From: Rhodobacteraceae bacterium CCMM004
GTDB lineage: Bacteria > Pseudomonadota > Alphaproteobacteria > Rhodobacterales > Rhodobacteraceae
Direction of reading: 5' to 3'
NCBI GenBank assembly: GCA_004005435.1
Contig: RZWH01000002.1
Location: 372,001-436,000 of the forward strand
DNA length: 64,000 nucleotides
Part shown: positions 8,814-17,121 of the stretch, one piece after another
Layout: the number at the start of each line of letters is the position of its first letter
How positions within the stretch are numbered: position 1 is the first letter of the stretch
Notes under the pieces: generated by a model
Told to the model about the DNA's origin: nothing
The model's input: the letters and a program-made list of their open reading frames with translations, nothing else
Databases searched by the model: none
Made by a program: the position numbers and the translations under genes

Positions 8814-9682
8814 TCGGCAGCGGCGCGCAATCTCGCCACGCCGGGCACCTGGGGCACGCAGACCGGTCGGCCGCTCTCGGGGTCGGTGAGCACGCGCGCG
8901 TCGAGGCTGAACACATCGGAGAGATTGCGCTCGGTAAAGACCTCGGACGGCGGGCCCTCGGCACGGATGGCGCCGTCCCGCATCATCACCATGCGGTCGG
9001 CGAAGGCGGCCGCCACGTTCAGCTCGTGCAGGACGACGACGAGGGTGCGCCCCTCTTCGTGCGCCACGCGCGTCAACAACCCCATCACCTCCACCTGGAT
9101 CCGCAGGTCGAGAAAGGTCGTCGGTTCGTCCAGCAGCAGGATCGGCGTGTCCTGCGCCAGGACCATCGCGATCCAGCAGCGCTGCCGCTGGCCGCCCGAC
9201 AACGACGCGACGGGCCGGTCCGCGAACTCGGCGACGTCGGCCGCGTCCATCGCTGCGTCGACGGCCCTTGCGTCCTCGCGCGACCACTGGCGCAAGAGCG
9301 TCTGGTGCGGAAAACGGCCCTGCGCGACCAGTTCGCGCACGCGCAGCCCCTCCGGCGCGACCGGCCCTTGCGGCAAGAGCGCCATGCGCTGCGCCACCTC
9401 GCGCGTCGGCCTGCGGTGCACGGGTCGCCCCTCCAGCAGAACCTCGCCTCTCGTGACGGGCAGGACCCGCGCCATGGCCTTGAGCAGGGTGGATTTGCCG
9501 CACCCGTTCGGGCCCACGATCGCCGTCAGAGCGCCGTCGTTGATCCTCAGGTCCAGCCCCTCGACGACGGGCGGGCCGCCGTAGCCGACCGACACGCCGC
9601 GCAACACCAGGCGCTCGGCGCTGCCTTCGCGAAACGCCTCCATGCTGCCTGCCTGAATGCCGTCGCGGCATGCCTCCGCCAT
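8810..9682 (-). CDS. Iron-siderophore ABC transporter ATPase (FecE/FepC-like)
   Basis: About 290 residues. Walker A GPNGCGKST, Q-loop LLPQGPV, signature SLSGGQRQRCWIAMVLAQ, Walker B ILLLDEPTTFLD and H-loop VLHELN are all intact. It energises the two FecCD permeases that follow with 4-base overlaps. Two nearby ATGs (9691 and 9682) follow an AGAGGA; 9682 has the better spacing, and a third candidate at 9643 would give the more usual length but lacks a clear ribosome site. First gene of the operon, so iron-dependent control would be expected in the DNA above 9690. Confidence 0.9.
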   Translation of the reverse strand: MAEACRDGIQAGSMEAFREGSAERLVLRGVSVGYGGPPVVEGLDLRINDGALTAIVGPNGCGKSTLLKAMARVLPVTRGEVLLEGRPVHRRPTREVAQRMALLPQGPVAPEGLRVRELVAQGRFPHQTLLRQWSREDARAVDAAMDAADVAEFADRPVASLSGGQRQRCWIAMVLAQDTPILLLDEPTTFLDLRIQVEVMGLLTRVAHEEGRTLVVVLHELNVAAAFADRMVMMRDGAIRAEGPPSEVFTERNLSDVFSLDARVLTDPESGRPVCVPQVPGVARLRAAAE

Positions 9683-10166
9683 ACGTTCCATTCCTCTAAC
9701 GGATCGTGAATCGGTTGGCGGCGGCTGACCGATCCTGGTGAAGGTTCCATATCTGACTAGTTTAGTAAAGAATAATGGACGAGAACATCGCGTCGGCGCC
9801 GCTCCGCTCAAGGCAGACGAACGTATGGCCGCGCGAAGCCGCCTCTGCTCCTTGACCGGCCCGCGCGGCGGGGCGCTGCGACTGGCGAGTCGCCCGGGCG
9901 ATCGCCGTGCCGATGGACGTCTCCTCTGGGGCTGCGCCCAGACGCCGTTCTTGCGGCCCGTAGGCCCGTGTTGAGGAGTGACGGCGGTGCGCGTGGGATC
10001 ACGAACTAGGCAAGATCGACTTGGGCGTGGGCGGCGGTGGCGGGAGGGGGCGGGGCGACCTCCCCCGCCGCACCACGCGGGCGGGTGCGGACGGGGTGCG
10101 GGCGCTCTATGGTGGCGCAGGCCCTGCGGGGCCGCCATCGACACCGGACCGACAGAAGGATCTCCC
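9683..10166. other. Divergent intergenic region, candidate iron-operon promoter
   Basis: About 480 bases between the siderophore operon (minus) and the CoA-transferase operon (plus). The only AT-rich island is around 9750-9785, containing ACTAGTTTAGTAAAG on the plus strand. It lies 60-90 bp upstream of the iron-operon starts and is the best place for that operon's promoter and an iron-regulator site. I could not fit a clean Fur, Irr or RirA consensus. The rest is GC-rich with no supported gene. A weak AGAAGGA precedes the CoA-transferase ATG at 10167. Confidence 0.4.
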
Positions 10167-11360
10167 ATGCCACAGCCGCTCGACCGCATCCGCGTGCTCG
10201 ATCTGACCAACGTTCTGGCCGGGCCGTTCTGCTGTCACCAACTGGCCCATATGGGCGCCGAGGTGATCAAGGTGGAGGCCCCCGGGCGCGGCGATCTCGC
10301 CCGGCAGCTCGGGGCCGATCCCGACCTGAATGCGCGGGGCATGGGGGTGTCGTTCCTGGCCCAGAACGCGGGCAAGAAGTCGGTGACCGTCAATCTCAAG
10401 CATCCCGAGGGCAAGGCGGCGTTCCTGCGGTTGGTGGAGACCGCGGACGTGGTGGTCGAGAACTTTCGCCCCGGAGTGATGGACCGCCTGGGTCTGGGCT
10501 ACGACACGCTCAAGGCGGTGCGCGCCGACCTGATCTACTGCGCCATCTCGGGCTTTGGACAGGACGGGCCGTGGGTCGACCGGCCCGCCTACGACCAGAT
10601 CATTCAGGGCGTCTCGGGCGTGATGTCGATCACCGGCGACGAAAGCAGCGCGCCCCTGCGCGTGGGCTATCCCGTCGCCGATACCGTGGGCGGGCTGACC
10701 GCCGCCTTCGCCGTCTGCGCCGCGCTCAACGCCCAGCCGCGGGGCGCGCGTCTGGACGTCTCGATGCTCGAGTCCGTGCTGGCGACCATGGGCTGGGCGG
10801 TCTCGAACCACCTGATTGCCGGCGTCCCGCCCCGGGCCAACGGCAACGAGAACCCGACCTCGGCGCCCTCGGGCGCGTTCCAGGCCGAGGGCGGGCTGAT
10901 CAACATCGCGGCGAACAAGGACGAACAGTGGGAGCTGTTGGCCCGGCATCTGGGCCTGGCGGCGCTCATCGACCGGCCCGCCTATGCCACCCGCGAGGAC
11001 CGCAAGGCCAATCGCCTGGCGCTGAGGGCGGAGTTGGAAGAGGTGCTGAGGACCCGCCCGGCCCGCGACTGGGCGCGCGAGCTGAACGCCATCGGCGTCC
11101 CGGCCGGCCCCGTGCTGAGCGTGGCCGAGGTGCTGACCTCCGACCAGATCGCCGCGCGCGGGTTCCTCCGCCGCTACGAGGACGTGCCGGGCGTGGGCCG
11201 CGACATCGACGTGGTGACCACCGGCGTGCAGGTCGACGGCGCGCCGGCCGCCGTGGCCGACCCGCCGCCGCAATTGGGACAGCACGCGCGCGAAGTCTGG
11301 CAGAGCGTGGGACTAGACGCCGGCGAAATCGACCGGCTCCTGGGGGAGGGCGCGCTATGA
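10167..11360 (+). CDS. Class III CoA-transferase (CaiB/BaiF family)
   Basis: 397 residues, normal for the family. The opening RIRVLDLTNVLAGPFCCHQLAHMGAEVIKVE and the line VVVENFRPGVMDRLGLGYD are typical in pieces. The catalytic aspartate is expected in GYPVADTVGG near residue 170. Such enzymes move CoA between carboxylic acids in the cytoplasm through an acyl-enzyme intermediate. The start has AGAAGGA upstream. Its stop overlaps the next start as ATGA, so it is made together with a citrate-synthase-fold lyase, suggesting activation of a hydroxy- or tricarboxylic acid to its CoA ester followed by cleavage. Substrate unproven. Confidence 0.9.
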   Translation: MPQPLDRIRVLDLTNVLAGPFCCHQLAHMGAEVIKVEAPGRGDLARQLGADPDLNARGMGVSFLAQNAGKKSVTVNLKHPEGKAAFLRLVETADVVVENFRPGVMDRLGLGYDTLKAVRADLIYCAISGFGQDGPWVDRPAYDQIIQGVSGVMSITGDESSAPLRVGYPVADTVGGLTAAFAVCAALNAQPRGARLDVSMLESVLATMGWAVSNHLIAGVPPRANGNENPTSAPSGAFQAEGGLINIAANKDEQWELLARHLGLAALIDRPAYATREDRKANRLALRAELEEVLRTRPARDWARELNAIGVPAGPVLSVAEVLTSDQIAARGFLRRYEDVPGVGRDIDVVTTGVQVDGAPAAVADPPPQLGQHAREVWQSVGLDAGEIDRLLGEGAL

Positions 11361-12172
11361 GCGGGCGGCAGAGCGATGTTTCGGACTGGTGGCAGACGGC
11401 GATCATCGACATGGCGCCGGGGCAGATCCGGCTCCGCGGGCACCCCATCGAGGCGCTGATCGGGACGCTCACGTTTCCACAGATGATTTGGCTCCTGACC
11501 CGGGGCGACATGCCGTCCGACGATCAGGCGCGGCTGTTGGAGCACGCCCTGGTCGCGGCGGTGGACCACGGGCCGCAGGCGCCCTCCATCGCCGCGGCGC
11601 GCATGGCGGTGACCTGCGGCCTGGGGCTGAACGGGGCGATGGCCACGGCGGTCAACATGCTCGACGACGTCCATGGCGGGGCCGGAGAACAGGCGGTCGC
11701 GCTCTACGAGGCGATCGACGGGGCGGTGGCCGGGGGCACCCCCCTGGCCGAGGCGACGGCGGCGGCCATCGACGACTGGCAGAGCACGCGGAGCCGCTAT
11801 GTCCCGGGCTTCGGCCACCGGTTCCACACGCCGCAGGATCCGCGCAGCCCACGGCTGTTGGCGCTGGTGGACGCGGCGGCGGAGGCGGGGACGGTCGAGG
11901 GCAGGTTCGCCGCCATCGGCCGGGCGGTGGAGGCCGAGCTGATCGCCCGCAAGGGCAAGCCCGTGCCGATGAACATCGACGGGGCCACGGCGGTGATCTA
12001 TGCCGAATTGGGCTTTGCCGGGCCGCTGGCGCGGGGGCTCTTCTGCCTGTCGCGGTCGGTCGGCGCGCTCGCCCATGGGTGGGAGCAGATGCAGCAGGGC
12101 GGCCGCAACAAGGGCCCGACCCCACCCGCCTATCGCTGGCGATACACCGGCCCCGATCCCATCGACGGCTGA
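11357..12172 (+). CDS. Citryl-CoA lyase-like protein (citrate synthase fold)
   Basis: 271 residues, shorter than true citrate synthase (about 430), matching the stand-alone citryl-CoA lyase type. The catalytic-histidine region GFGHRFH and the NIDGATAVIYAELGF segment mark the fold. It would split an acyl-CoA such as citryl-CoA into acetyl-CoA and an oxo-acid. The ATG overlaps the CoA-transferase stop by four bases. The pair forms a two-gene unit ending 10 bp before a convergent dehydrogenase gene. Exact substrate (citryl-, citramalyl- or another branched acyl-CoA) is not decided by the sequence. Confidence 0.8.
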   Translation: MSGRQSDVSDWWQTAIIDMAPGQIRLRGHPIEALIGTLTFPQMIWLLTRGDMPSDDQARLLEHALVAAVDHGPQAPSIAAARMAVTCGLGLNGAMATAVNMLDDVHGGAGEQAVALYEAIDGAVAGGTPLAEATAAAIDDWQSTRSRYVPGFGHRFHTPQDPRSPRLLALVDAAAEAGTVEGRFAAIGRAVEAELIARKGKPVPMNIDGATAVIYAELGFAGPLARGLFCLSRSVGALAHGWEQMQQGGRNKGPTPPAYRWRYTGPDPIDG

Positions 12173-12181
12173 GCCGCCGGG

Positions 12182-13210
12182 TCAGCGCCGGCCGATAGCC
12201 GCGCACGCATCGCGGATGGCGGCCTCCTGGGGCGTCTCCTCCGGCGCCATGGCGTCGAGAACGCGGCCCAGGGTGGCGCCGATCCCGCGCACGCGCTCCT
12301 CCACCGCGGGGCGGTCGAGGCCGGTGATCGGCGCGCTGGTCCACATCACCCCACCCGCGTTGACGATGAAGTCCGGCGCATAGGCGATGCCCGCCGCGGC
12401 CAGCGTCCGCCCGGCCTCCTCGTCGGCCAACTGGTTGTTGGCGCCGCCGCAGACGATGCGCGCGCCCAGCTCGGGGATCGTCCGCGCGTTCAGGACCGCG
12501 CCCAGCGCGCAGGGGGCGAAAACGTCGGCGGGTGCCGAGTGAATGCCCTCCGCCGGCACGACGCGAGCGCCGAAGGCGGCCTCGGCCGCCGCACAGCGCT
12601 CGGCCCGCATGTCGGCGACGATCAGCCGCCCGCCCGCCTCGTGGATCATCCGCGCCAGGTTGCCGCCGACGCCGCCCAGCCCCTGGACGGCGACGGTGCG
12701 CCCAGCGAGATCGGCGCGCCCCGTCTCGCGGCGCAGCATCTCGCGCATCCCGCTGAGCACGCCCAGCGCGGTCAACGGCGAGGGGTCGGCGTCGGCCCCC
12801 TCGGCCACGCCCAGGACATGGGCCGTCTCCGCGGCGATCTCGCGCACCTCGGCCGGGCCGACGCCCACGTCCTCGGCCGGGAGATAGCGGCCCCCCAGCA
12901 TGTCCACGGCCCGGCCGAAGGCGCGCAGCGCCGCCGCCGAGGGCCTTTGACCGGGATCGAGCAGGATCACCGACTTGCCGCCGCCCAAAGGCAGCCCGGC
13001 GATCGCGTTCTTGTAGGTCATGCCGCGGCTCAGGCGCAGGGCGTCGATGGCCGCGGCGGTGTCGCTGGCATAGGCCCAGGCGCGGGTGCCGCCATGGGCC
13101 GGGCCGAGGGTGGTGTCGTGGATCGCGATGATGGCGCTGAGGCCGGAGGCGCGGTCGTTGACAAAGATCACCGCCTCGTGGGTGTCGTAGTCGGGCAGGT
13201 CGGTCAGCAC
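12182..13210 (-). CDS. Leu/Glu/Phe/Val dehydrogenase family protein
   Basis: 342 residues, close to leucine dehydrogenase length. N-terminal substrate domain with GPAHGGTRAW and the catalytic lysine region LPLGGGKSVI. The C-terminal Rossmann domain carries VQGLGGVGGNLA for NAD binding. It catalyses reversible oxidative deamination of branched-chain or related amino acids to 2-oxo acids. I choose the GTG at 13210 because GAGGAG sits at proper distance; an in-frame ATG farther out (13327) would add about 39 residues of low-complexity sequence. It is convergent with the lyase gene and read in the same direction as the aldose epimerase above it. Confidence 0.82.
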   Translation of the reverse strand: MLTDLPDYDTHEAVIFVNDRASGLSAIIAIHDTTLGPAHGGTRAWAYASDTAAAIDALRLSRGMTYKNAIAGLPLGGGKSVILLDPGQRPSAAALRAFGRAVDMLGGRYLPAEDVGVGPAEVREIAAETAHVLGVAEGADADPSPLTALGVLSGMREMLRRETGRADLAGRTVAVQGLGGVGGNLARMIHEAGGRLIVADMRAERCAAAEAAFGARVVPAEGIHSAPADVFAPCALGAVLNARTIPELGARIVCGGANNQLADEEAGRTLAAAGIAYAPDFIVNAGGVMWTSAPITGLDRPAVEERVRGIGATLGRVLDAMAPEETPQEAAIRDACAAIGRR

Positions 13211-13323
13211 GTCGGTGCGCTCCTCGGTCGACGATCGCGAGGGGCGGAGCGCCTCTGCCGCCGGCGGGCCGTCGGCCCGGCCCCTTCCCCTCGGCGCCAA
13301 GCTTTCAAAGAACGGGCCGGAGT

Positions 13324-14208
13324 TCAACGGCCCTCCCCTGGCCGGGAGAGGGCGAAGCGGACGGTCCCGGACATCCCCTCGCCCGGCGCCAGCACCCGCA
13401 GGCCCCCGAGGTCGGCCATGTTGTGGGCGTCGGCGAGGTGGCTCATGGGCTCCAGCGCCATGTGATCCTCAGTGCCGCCCCGCCCGGGCGAATAGAGCTG
13501 CATCGTGGCAAAGACCGAATCGGCCCGTATTTTTAACGCGACGTCCCGCTCGGGCCAGACGATGCGGGCGCGCCCGCTCCAATCCTCGAACCCGTTGTTG
13601 ACCCAGCGGTCGGGAAATCGCGCCGCCGTGCGGAAATCGAGGTCCCTGGGCGTCGCCACCGGCGGCCCGGGCAGCCAGCCGGGCGCCTCGTCCCGCATCC
13701 GGCCCGCGACGGTCTGGAGCCGCAAGTCCGGCGTCAGGGGAAAATAAGGGTGCAGCCCGATGCCGAACGGCATGGGCCGCGGCCCGGTATTCGCCACACC
13801 CAGCGTCAGTGACAGCGCGTCCTGCGCCACCGACACCCGCTGCTCGGCGGCGTAGACATAGGGGATCGCCGTGCCGTCATGGGTATGGCGCAGAACGACC
13901 GACGACCGGGTGACGGGCCCGAGGTCCCAGGTGCTCCGCCACCCCTCGCCGTGCAGGTAATGCGGATCGCCGGGCGTGTTGGGGTGCAGGCGATAGTCCC
14001 GCCCGGCAAAGCGAAACACGTTGCCGCGCACCCGATTGCCGAAGGGCACCAGGGGGAAACAGCCGGTATCGCCAGGGGCGGCGCCGTCGGGCGCACCGCG
14101 CAGGACCGGGACGCCATGCCAGGTGCATCGCAGGACCGCCCCGCCCCGGACCGACACCGTCGCCTCCAGCCCGCCGGACGCCAGACTCACCTGCTCCGAC
14201 TCGGTCAT
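13324..14208 (-). CDS. Aldose 1-epimerase family protein
   Basis: 294 residues. Galactose-mutarotase-like beta-sandwich with FPLVPFGNRVRG, the histidine-bearing DPHYLHGEGWRSTW, GIGLHPYFPL, and a final glutamate region ALEPMSHLAD. These match the active-site His/His/Asp/Glu arrangement of the family. It interconverts sugar anomers in the cytoplasm. The gene is divergent from the GntR-dehydratase-SDR-ABC sugar operon, and the two share one 147-bp AT-rich promoter region, so it probably supplies the proper anomer to that pathway. The exact sugar is not evident. Confidence 0.85.
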   Translation of the reverse strand: MTESEQVSLASGGLEATVSVRGGAVLRCTWHGVPVLRGAPDGAAPGDTGCFPLVPFGNRVRGNVFRFAGRDYRLHPNTPGDPHYLHGEGWRSTWDLGPVTRSSVVLRHTHDGTAIPYVYAAEQRVSVAQDALSLTLGVANTGPRPMPFGIGLHPYFPLTPDLRLQTVAGRMRDEAPGWLPGPPVATPRDLDFRTAARFPDRWVNNGFEDWSGRARIVWPERDVALKIRADSVFATMQLYSPGRGGTEDHMALEPMSHLADAHNMADLGGLRVLAPGEGMSGTVRFALSRPGEGR

Positions 14209-14300
14209 TGGTCGGCGATGCGCACCGTGCCCGAGGCCACGACTACCGAAAAGTCGTTCATTCTCTGCGACATACCCAAATCACGTCCTCCCTCAAATAA

Positions 14301-14330
14301 ATACTATCTTTAACTTAATAAGTATGATCA
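14301..14330. promoter_or_regulatory. Candidate operator and promoter of the sugar locus
   Basis: In the AT-rich divergent region there is a perfect 11-bp palindrome, ACTTAATAAGT, at 14313-14323, enclosed by a wider inverted pair ATACT (14301-14305) and AGTAT (14321-14325). The palindrome abuts TATGAT (14323-14328), a good -10 hexamer for the rightward operon, followed by another palindrome TGATCA. Binding by the adjacent GntR/FCD regulator, autoregulating and controlling both directions, is inference. Confidence 0.4.
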
Positions 14331-14355
14331 TTGTTTCGCAATGGGGGAGCGGTGC

Positions 14356-15150
14356 ATGGCCGGCATGAACGACAGAGCACAGTCGGGCGCAAAGCTGACG
14401 GCCGGTCCGTCGGCGCAGACGCGGCGCGTGATGTCGGGCTGTCTGCGCGAGTTCGTCGAGGCCGTCGTCTCGGGCGAGTTCGCCGAAGGATCGACCCTGC
14501 CGGTCGAGGCGGCGCTGCTCGACCGCTTCGCCGTCAGCCGCACGACCCTGCGCGAGACCATGCAATACATGGTCGCCCAGGGGCTGATCCGGTCCCGCCC
14601 CCGCGCCGGGACGGTGGTTCAGCCGCGAGCCTCTTGGAACATGCTCGACCCCATGGTTCTGGAGACCGCCATGGGACGGCCGCAGGACGCGTCGTTCTAC
14701 TGGGCGCTCTTGGAGGCGCGCGAGGTGCTGGAACCGGCCGCCACGCGTCTCGCCGCGCAGAGCTCGGACAACAGCGCCCTGATGAAGGTGGCCGAGGCGT
14801 TCGACGCCATGGCCGAAGCCGGCGGCCGCGAGAGCGAGGATTGGAGCGACTCCGACCTCGCCTTCCACACCGCCATCCTCCAGGCCAGCGGCAACTGGGT
14901 CTTCGCCCAGTTTGGCATCGCGATCCGGGCGGCCCTGCTCACCAGTTTTCGCAAGACCAACCGCGCCAGCCAATCCTTCGACGAGGCGATCGCGATGCAC
15001 CGCGCGGTGATGGAGGCGATCCGGATGCGCCGCCCCGACGATGCCGAGGCCGGGATGCGCGCGCTCATCGCCCTGGCCCGCCACGATCTGGAGGCCGCGC
15101 TGGCGGCCGAGGCGGCGGCGCCTGCGGCCCTGGGAAAGGAGACCCCGTGA
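14356..15150 (+). CDS. GntR-family transcriptional regulator, FCD (FadR) subgroup
   Basis: 264 residues. An N-terminal winged helix with the GntR signature GSTLPVEAALLDRFAVSRTTLRE, in two parts, spans residues about 25-95. It is followed by an all-helical FCD ligand domain with metal-binding-type histidines (DLAFHTAIL, AMHRAVMEAI, LARHDLE). The start at 14356 is chosen because GGGGGAG lies six bases upstream. It is first in the operon and its stop overlaps the dehydratase start as GTGA. Regulators of this type usually sense the sugar acid made by the pathway and repress in its absence. Confidence 0.88.
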   Translation: MAGMNDRAQSGAKLTAGPSAQTRRVMSGCLREFVEAVVSGEFAEGSTLPVEAALLDRFAVSRTTLRETMQYMVAQGLIRSRPRAGTVVQPRASWNMLDPMVLETAMGRPQDASFYWALLEAREVLEPAATRLAAQSSDNSALMKVAEAFDAMAEAGGRESEDWSDSDLAFHTAILQASGNWVFAQFGIAIRAALLTSFRKTNRASQSFDEAIAMHRAVMEAIRMRRPDDAEAGMRALIALARHDLEAALAAEAAAPAALGKETP

Positions 15151-16319
15151 AGATCACCGCCATCACCAGCATCGTCTGCAACGCGCAGATGCGGAACTGG
15201 GTCTTCGTGCGGGTGGAGACCGACGTGCCCGGCCTCGTCGGCTGGGGCGAGGCGACCCTGGAATGGAAGACGCGGGCGGTGCGGGGCGCGGTCGAGGATC
15301 TGGAGCCGCTGCTCCTGGGCCAGGATCCGCGCGACATCGAGCAATGCTATCAGATCATGATGCGCCACGGCTTTTGGCGGATGGGCGTGATCGGAATGTC
15401 GGCGATCAGCGGCGTCGAGATCGCCCTATGGGATATCCTGGGCAAATCGCTGGACACGCCGGTCTGGCGGCTTTTGGGCGGGCGCTGCCGCGACCATCTG
15501 CGCACCTACACCCATCTGGGCATGGGCGACATGCAGTCGGTCTACGAGACCGACAGCGCCGACGCGCTGGTCGCCCGCGGCCGGGCGGTGGTCCAGGCGG
15601 GCTATGACGCGGTCAAGGTCGTGTCGATCCCCTATGTCCACTACACCGCGCCGATCCGGGCCATCGACGCGGTCGGCGCCGCGATGGACGCGCTGCGCTC
15701 GGCCCTGGGCGACGACGTCGACATCATGGTCGACTTCCACGGCCGCCCCGCCTCGGCCCCGCTGGCACTAGAGTTTCTCAAGGCCATCGCCCCGGCCCGC
15801 CCCCTCTTTGCCGAAGAGCCGGTGCCACCCGAGAACCTCGACGGTCTGGCCGACCTGGCGCGCACCTCGCCGGTCACCATCGCCGCGGGCGAGCGGCTGA
15901 CCGGGCGGAGCGGTTTCGACGCCGCGCTCAAGGCGCGGGCGTTCCACATCGCCCAGCCCGACATCTGCCATGTCGGCGGGCTGTGGGAGGCCAAGAAAAT
16001 CGCCGCCGCCTGCGAAACCGCCGGGATCGGCGTGGCCCCGCACAACCCCCTGGGCCCCATCGCGGGGATTGCGGCGCTGCACTTCGGCATCTCGACCCCC
16101 AACCACATCATCCAAGAAGAAATGGTGGGCGCCGTGCCCTGGTATGACGACGTCGTCGCCTGGCCCATCGCCCGCACCCCGGGTCGCTGGGACCTGCCCG
16201 AGAAACCGGGCCTGGGGCTGGAGGTGAACGAGGCCGAGATCGCCCGCCACCCGTTCGAACAGGAGGTCCTGCACGCCCGCAATGCCGTCCTCGCCGACGG
16301 CACCGTCGTGGACTGGTGA
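15147..16319 (+). CDS. Enolase-superfamily sugar-acid dehydratase (galactonate dehydratase-like)
   Basis: 390 residues. Mandelate racemase / muconate lactonizing fold: N-terminal capping domain, then a barrel with metal ligands in MVDFHGR, LFAEEPVPPEN and AAGERLTGR, plus the general-base histidine in PHNPLGP. The DFH arrangement in the first ligand loop fits D-galactonate dehydratase-type enzymes, giving a 2-keto-3-deoxy sugar acid. Start GTG at 15147 overlaps the regulator's stop. With the SDR, epimerase and importer it suggests oxidative, non-phosphorylating sugar breakdown. Which aldonate it uses cannot be fixed from sequence. Confidence 0.85.
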   Translation: MKITAITSIVCNAQMRNWVFVRVETDVPGLVGWGEATLEWKTRAVRGAVEDLEPLLLGQDPRDIEQCYQIMMRHGFWRMGVIGMSAISGVEIALWDILGKSLDTPVWRLLGGRCRDHLRTYTHLGMGDMQSVYETDSADALVARGRAVVQAGYDAVKVVSIPYVHYTAPIRAIDAVGAAMDALRSALGDDVDIMVDFHGRPASAPLALEFLKAIAPARPLFAEEPVPPENLDGLADLARTSPVTIAAGERLTGRSGFDAALKARAFHIAQPDICHVGGLWEAKKIAAACETAGIGVAPHNPLGPIAGIAALHFGISTPNHIIQEEMVGAVPWYDDVVAWPIARTPGRWDLPEKPGLGLEVNEAEIARHPFEQEVLHARNAVLADGTVVDW

Positions 16320-16324
16320 GCGCG

Positions 16325-17086
16325 ATGGCCGGGCGGCTTCAGGACAAGGTGGCCATCGTCACCGGAGCGGGACAGGGCATCGGCGCCGCCATTGCGCGCG
16401 CCTACGCCGCCGAGGGCGCACAGGTCGTGGTGGCCGAACTCAGGCCCGAGACCGGCCGCGCCGTGGCCGCCCAGATCGGGGGCCTCTTCGTCGCCACCGA
16501 CGTGACGGTGCAGGCGGACGTGGAGGGCTGCGCCGCCGCGACGCAGGAGCGGTTCGGGCGGATCGACATCCTGGTGAACAACGCCGGGGCCAACGTGTTT
16601 CACCGCCCCCACGAAATGCCGCGGTCGGAATGGGCGCGCTGCATGGCGCTCGACCTCGAAGCGTGCTGGGCGATGACCGAAGCGGTGCTGCCCGCGATGC
16701 GCGCCCAGGGCGCGGGCGCCGTCGTCAACATCGCCAGTTGCCATGGGTTCCAAATCATCCCCCACACCTTTCCCTATCCGGTGGCCAAGCATGGGCTGAT
16801 CGGGATGACCCGGGCGCTCGGGATCGAATACGCCGCCGAGGGCATCCGCGTGAACGCCATCGCCCCCGGCTATGTCGATACCGAAATCGCACAGGCCTAT
16901 TGGGCGGGGTTCGACGACCCCGCCGCCGAGCGGCGCAAGGCGGAACGCCTGCACCCCCCGGGCCGCATCGGGCGACCCGAGGAGGTGGCGATGACGGCGG
17001 TGTTCCTGGGCTCAGACGAGGCGCCCTTCGTCAACGCCGAAACCATCGTCATCGACGGCGGCCGCTCGGCCCTGTTCCACGACTGA
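16325..17086 (+). CDS. Short-chain dehydrogenase/reductase (SDR), probable sugar dehydrogenase
   Basis: 253 residues of classical SDR layout: nucleotide motif TGAGQGIG near residue 15, NNAG near 90, catalytic serine in NIASC, YPVAK tyrosine-lysine pair near 155, and IAPGYVDTEI after it. An in-frame GTG at 16316 overlaps the dehydratase stop as GTGA and is a possible earlier start; the ATG at 16325 gives the usual N-terminus. In this operon it may oxidise the imported aldose to its lactone, or act on a later deoxy-keto acid. Both are inference. Confidence 0.85.
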   Translation: MAGRLQDKVAIVTGAGQGIGAAIARAYAAEGAQVVVAELRPETGRAVAAQIGGLFVATDVTVQADVEGCAAATQERFGRIDILVNNAGANVFHRPHEMPRSEWARCMALDLEACWAMTEAVLPAMRAQGAGAVVNIASCHGFQIIPHTFPYPVAKHGLIGMTRALGIEYAAEGIRVNAIAPGYVDTEIAQAYWAGFDDPAAERRKAERLHPPGRIGRPEEVAMTAVFLGSDEAPFVNAETIVIDGGRSALFHD

Positions 17087-17121
17087 CCGCGACACATCCA
17101 TCGAAGCAAAGGGAGAGAGAC

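Noticed and set aside
9750-9785. Fur, Irr or RirA site for the siderophore operon
   Set aside because: AT-rich and well placed, but no clean match to any of these consensus sites.
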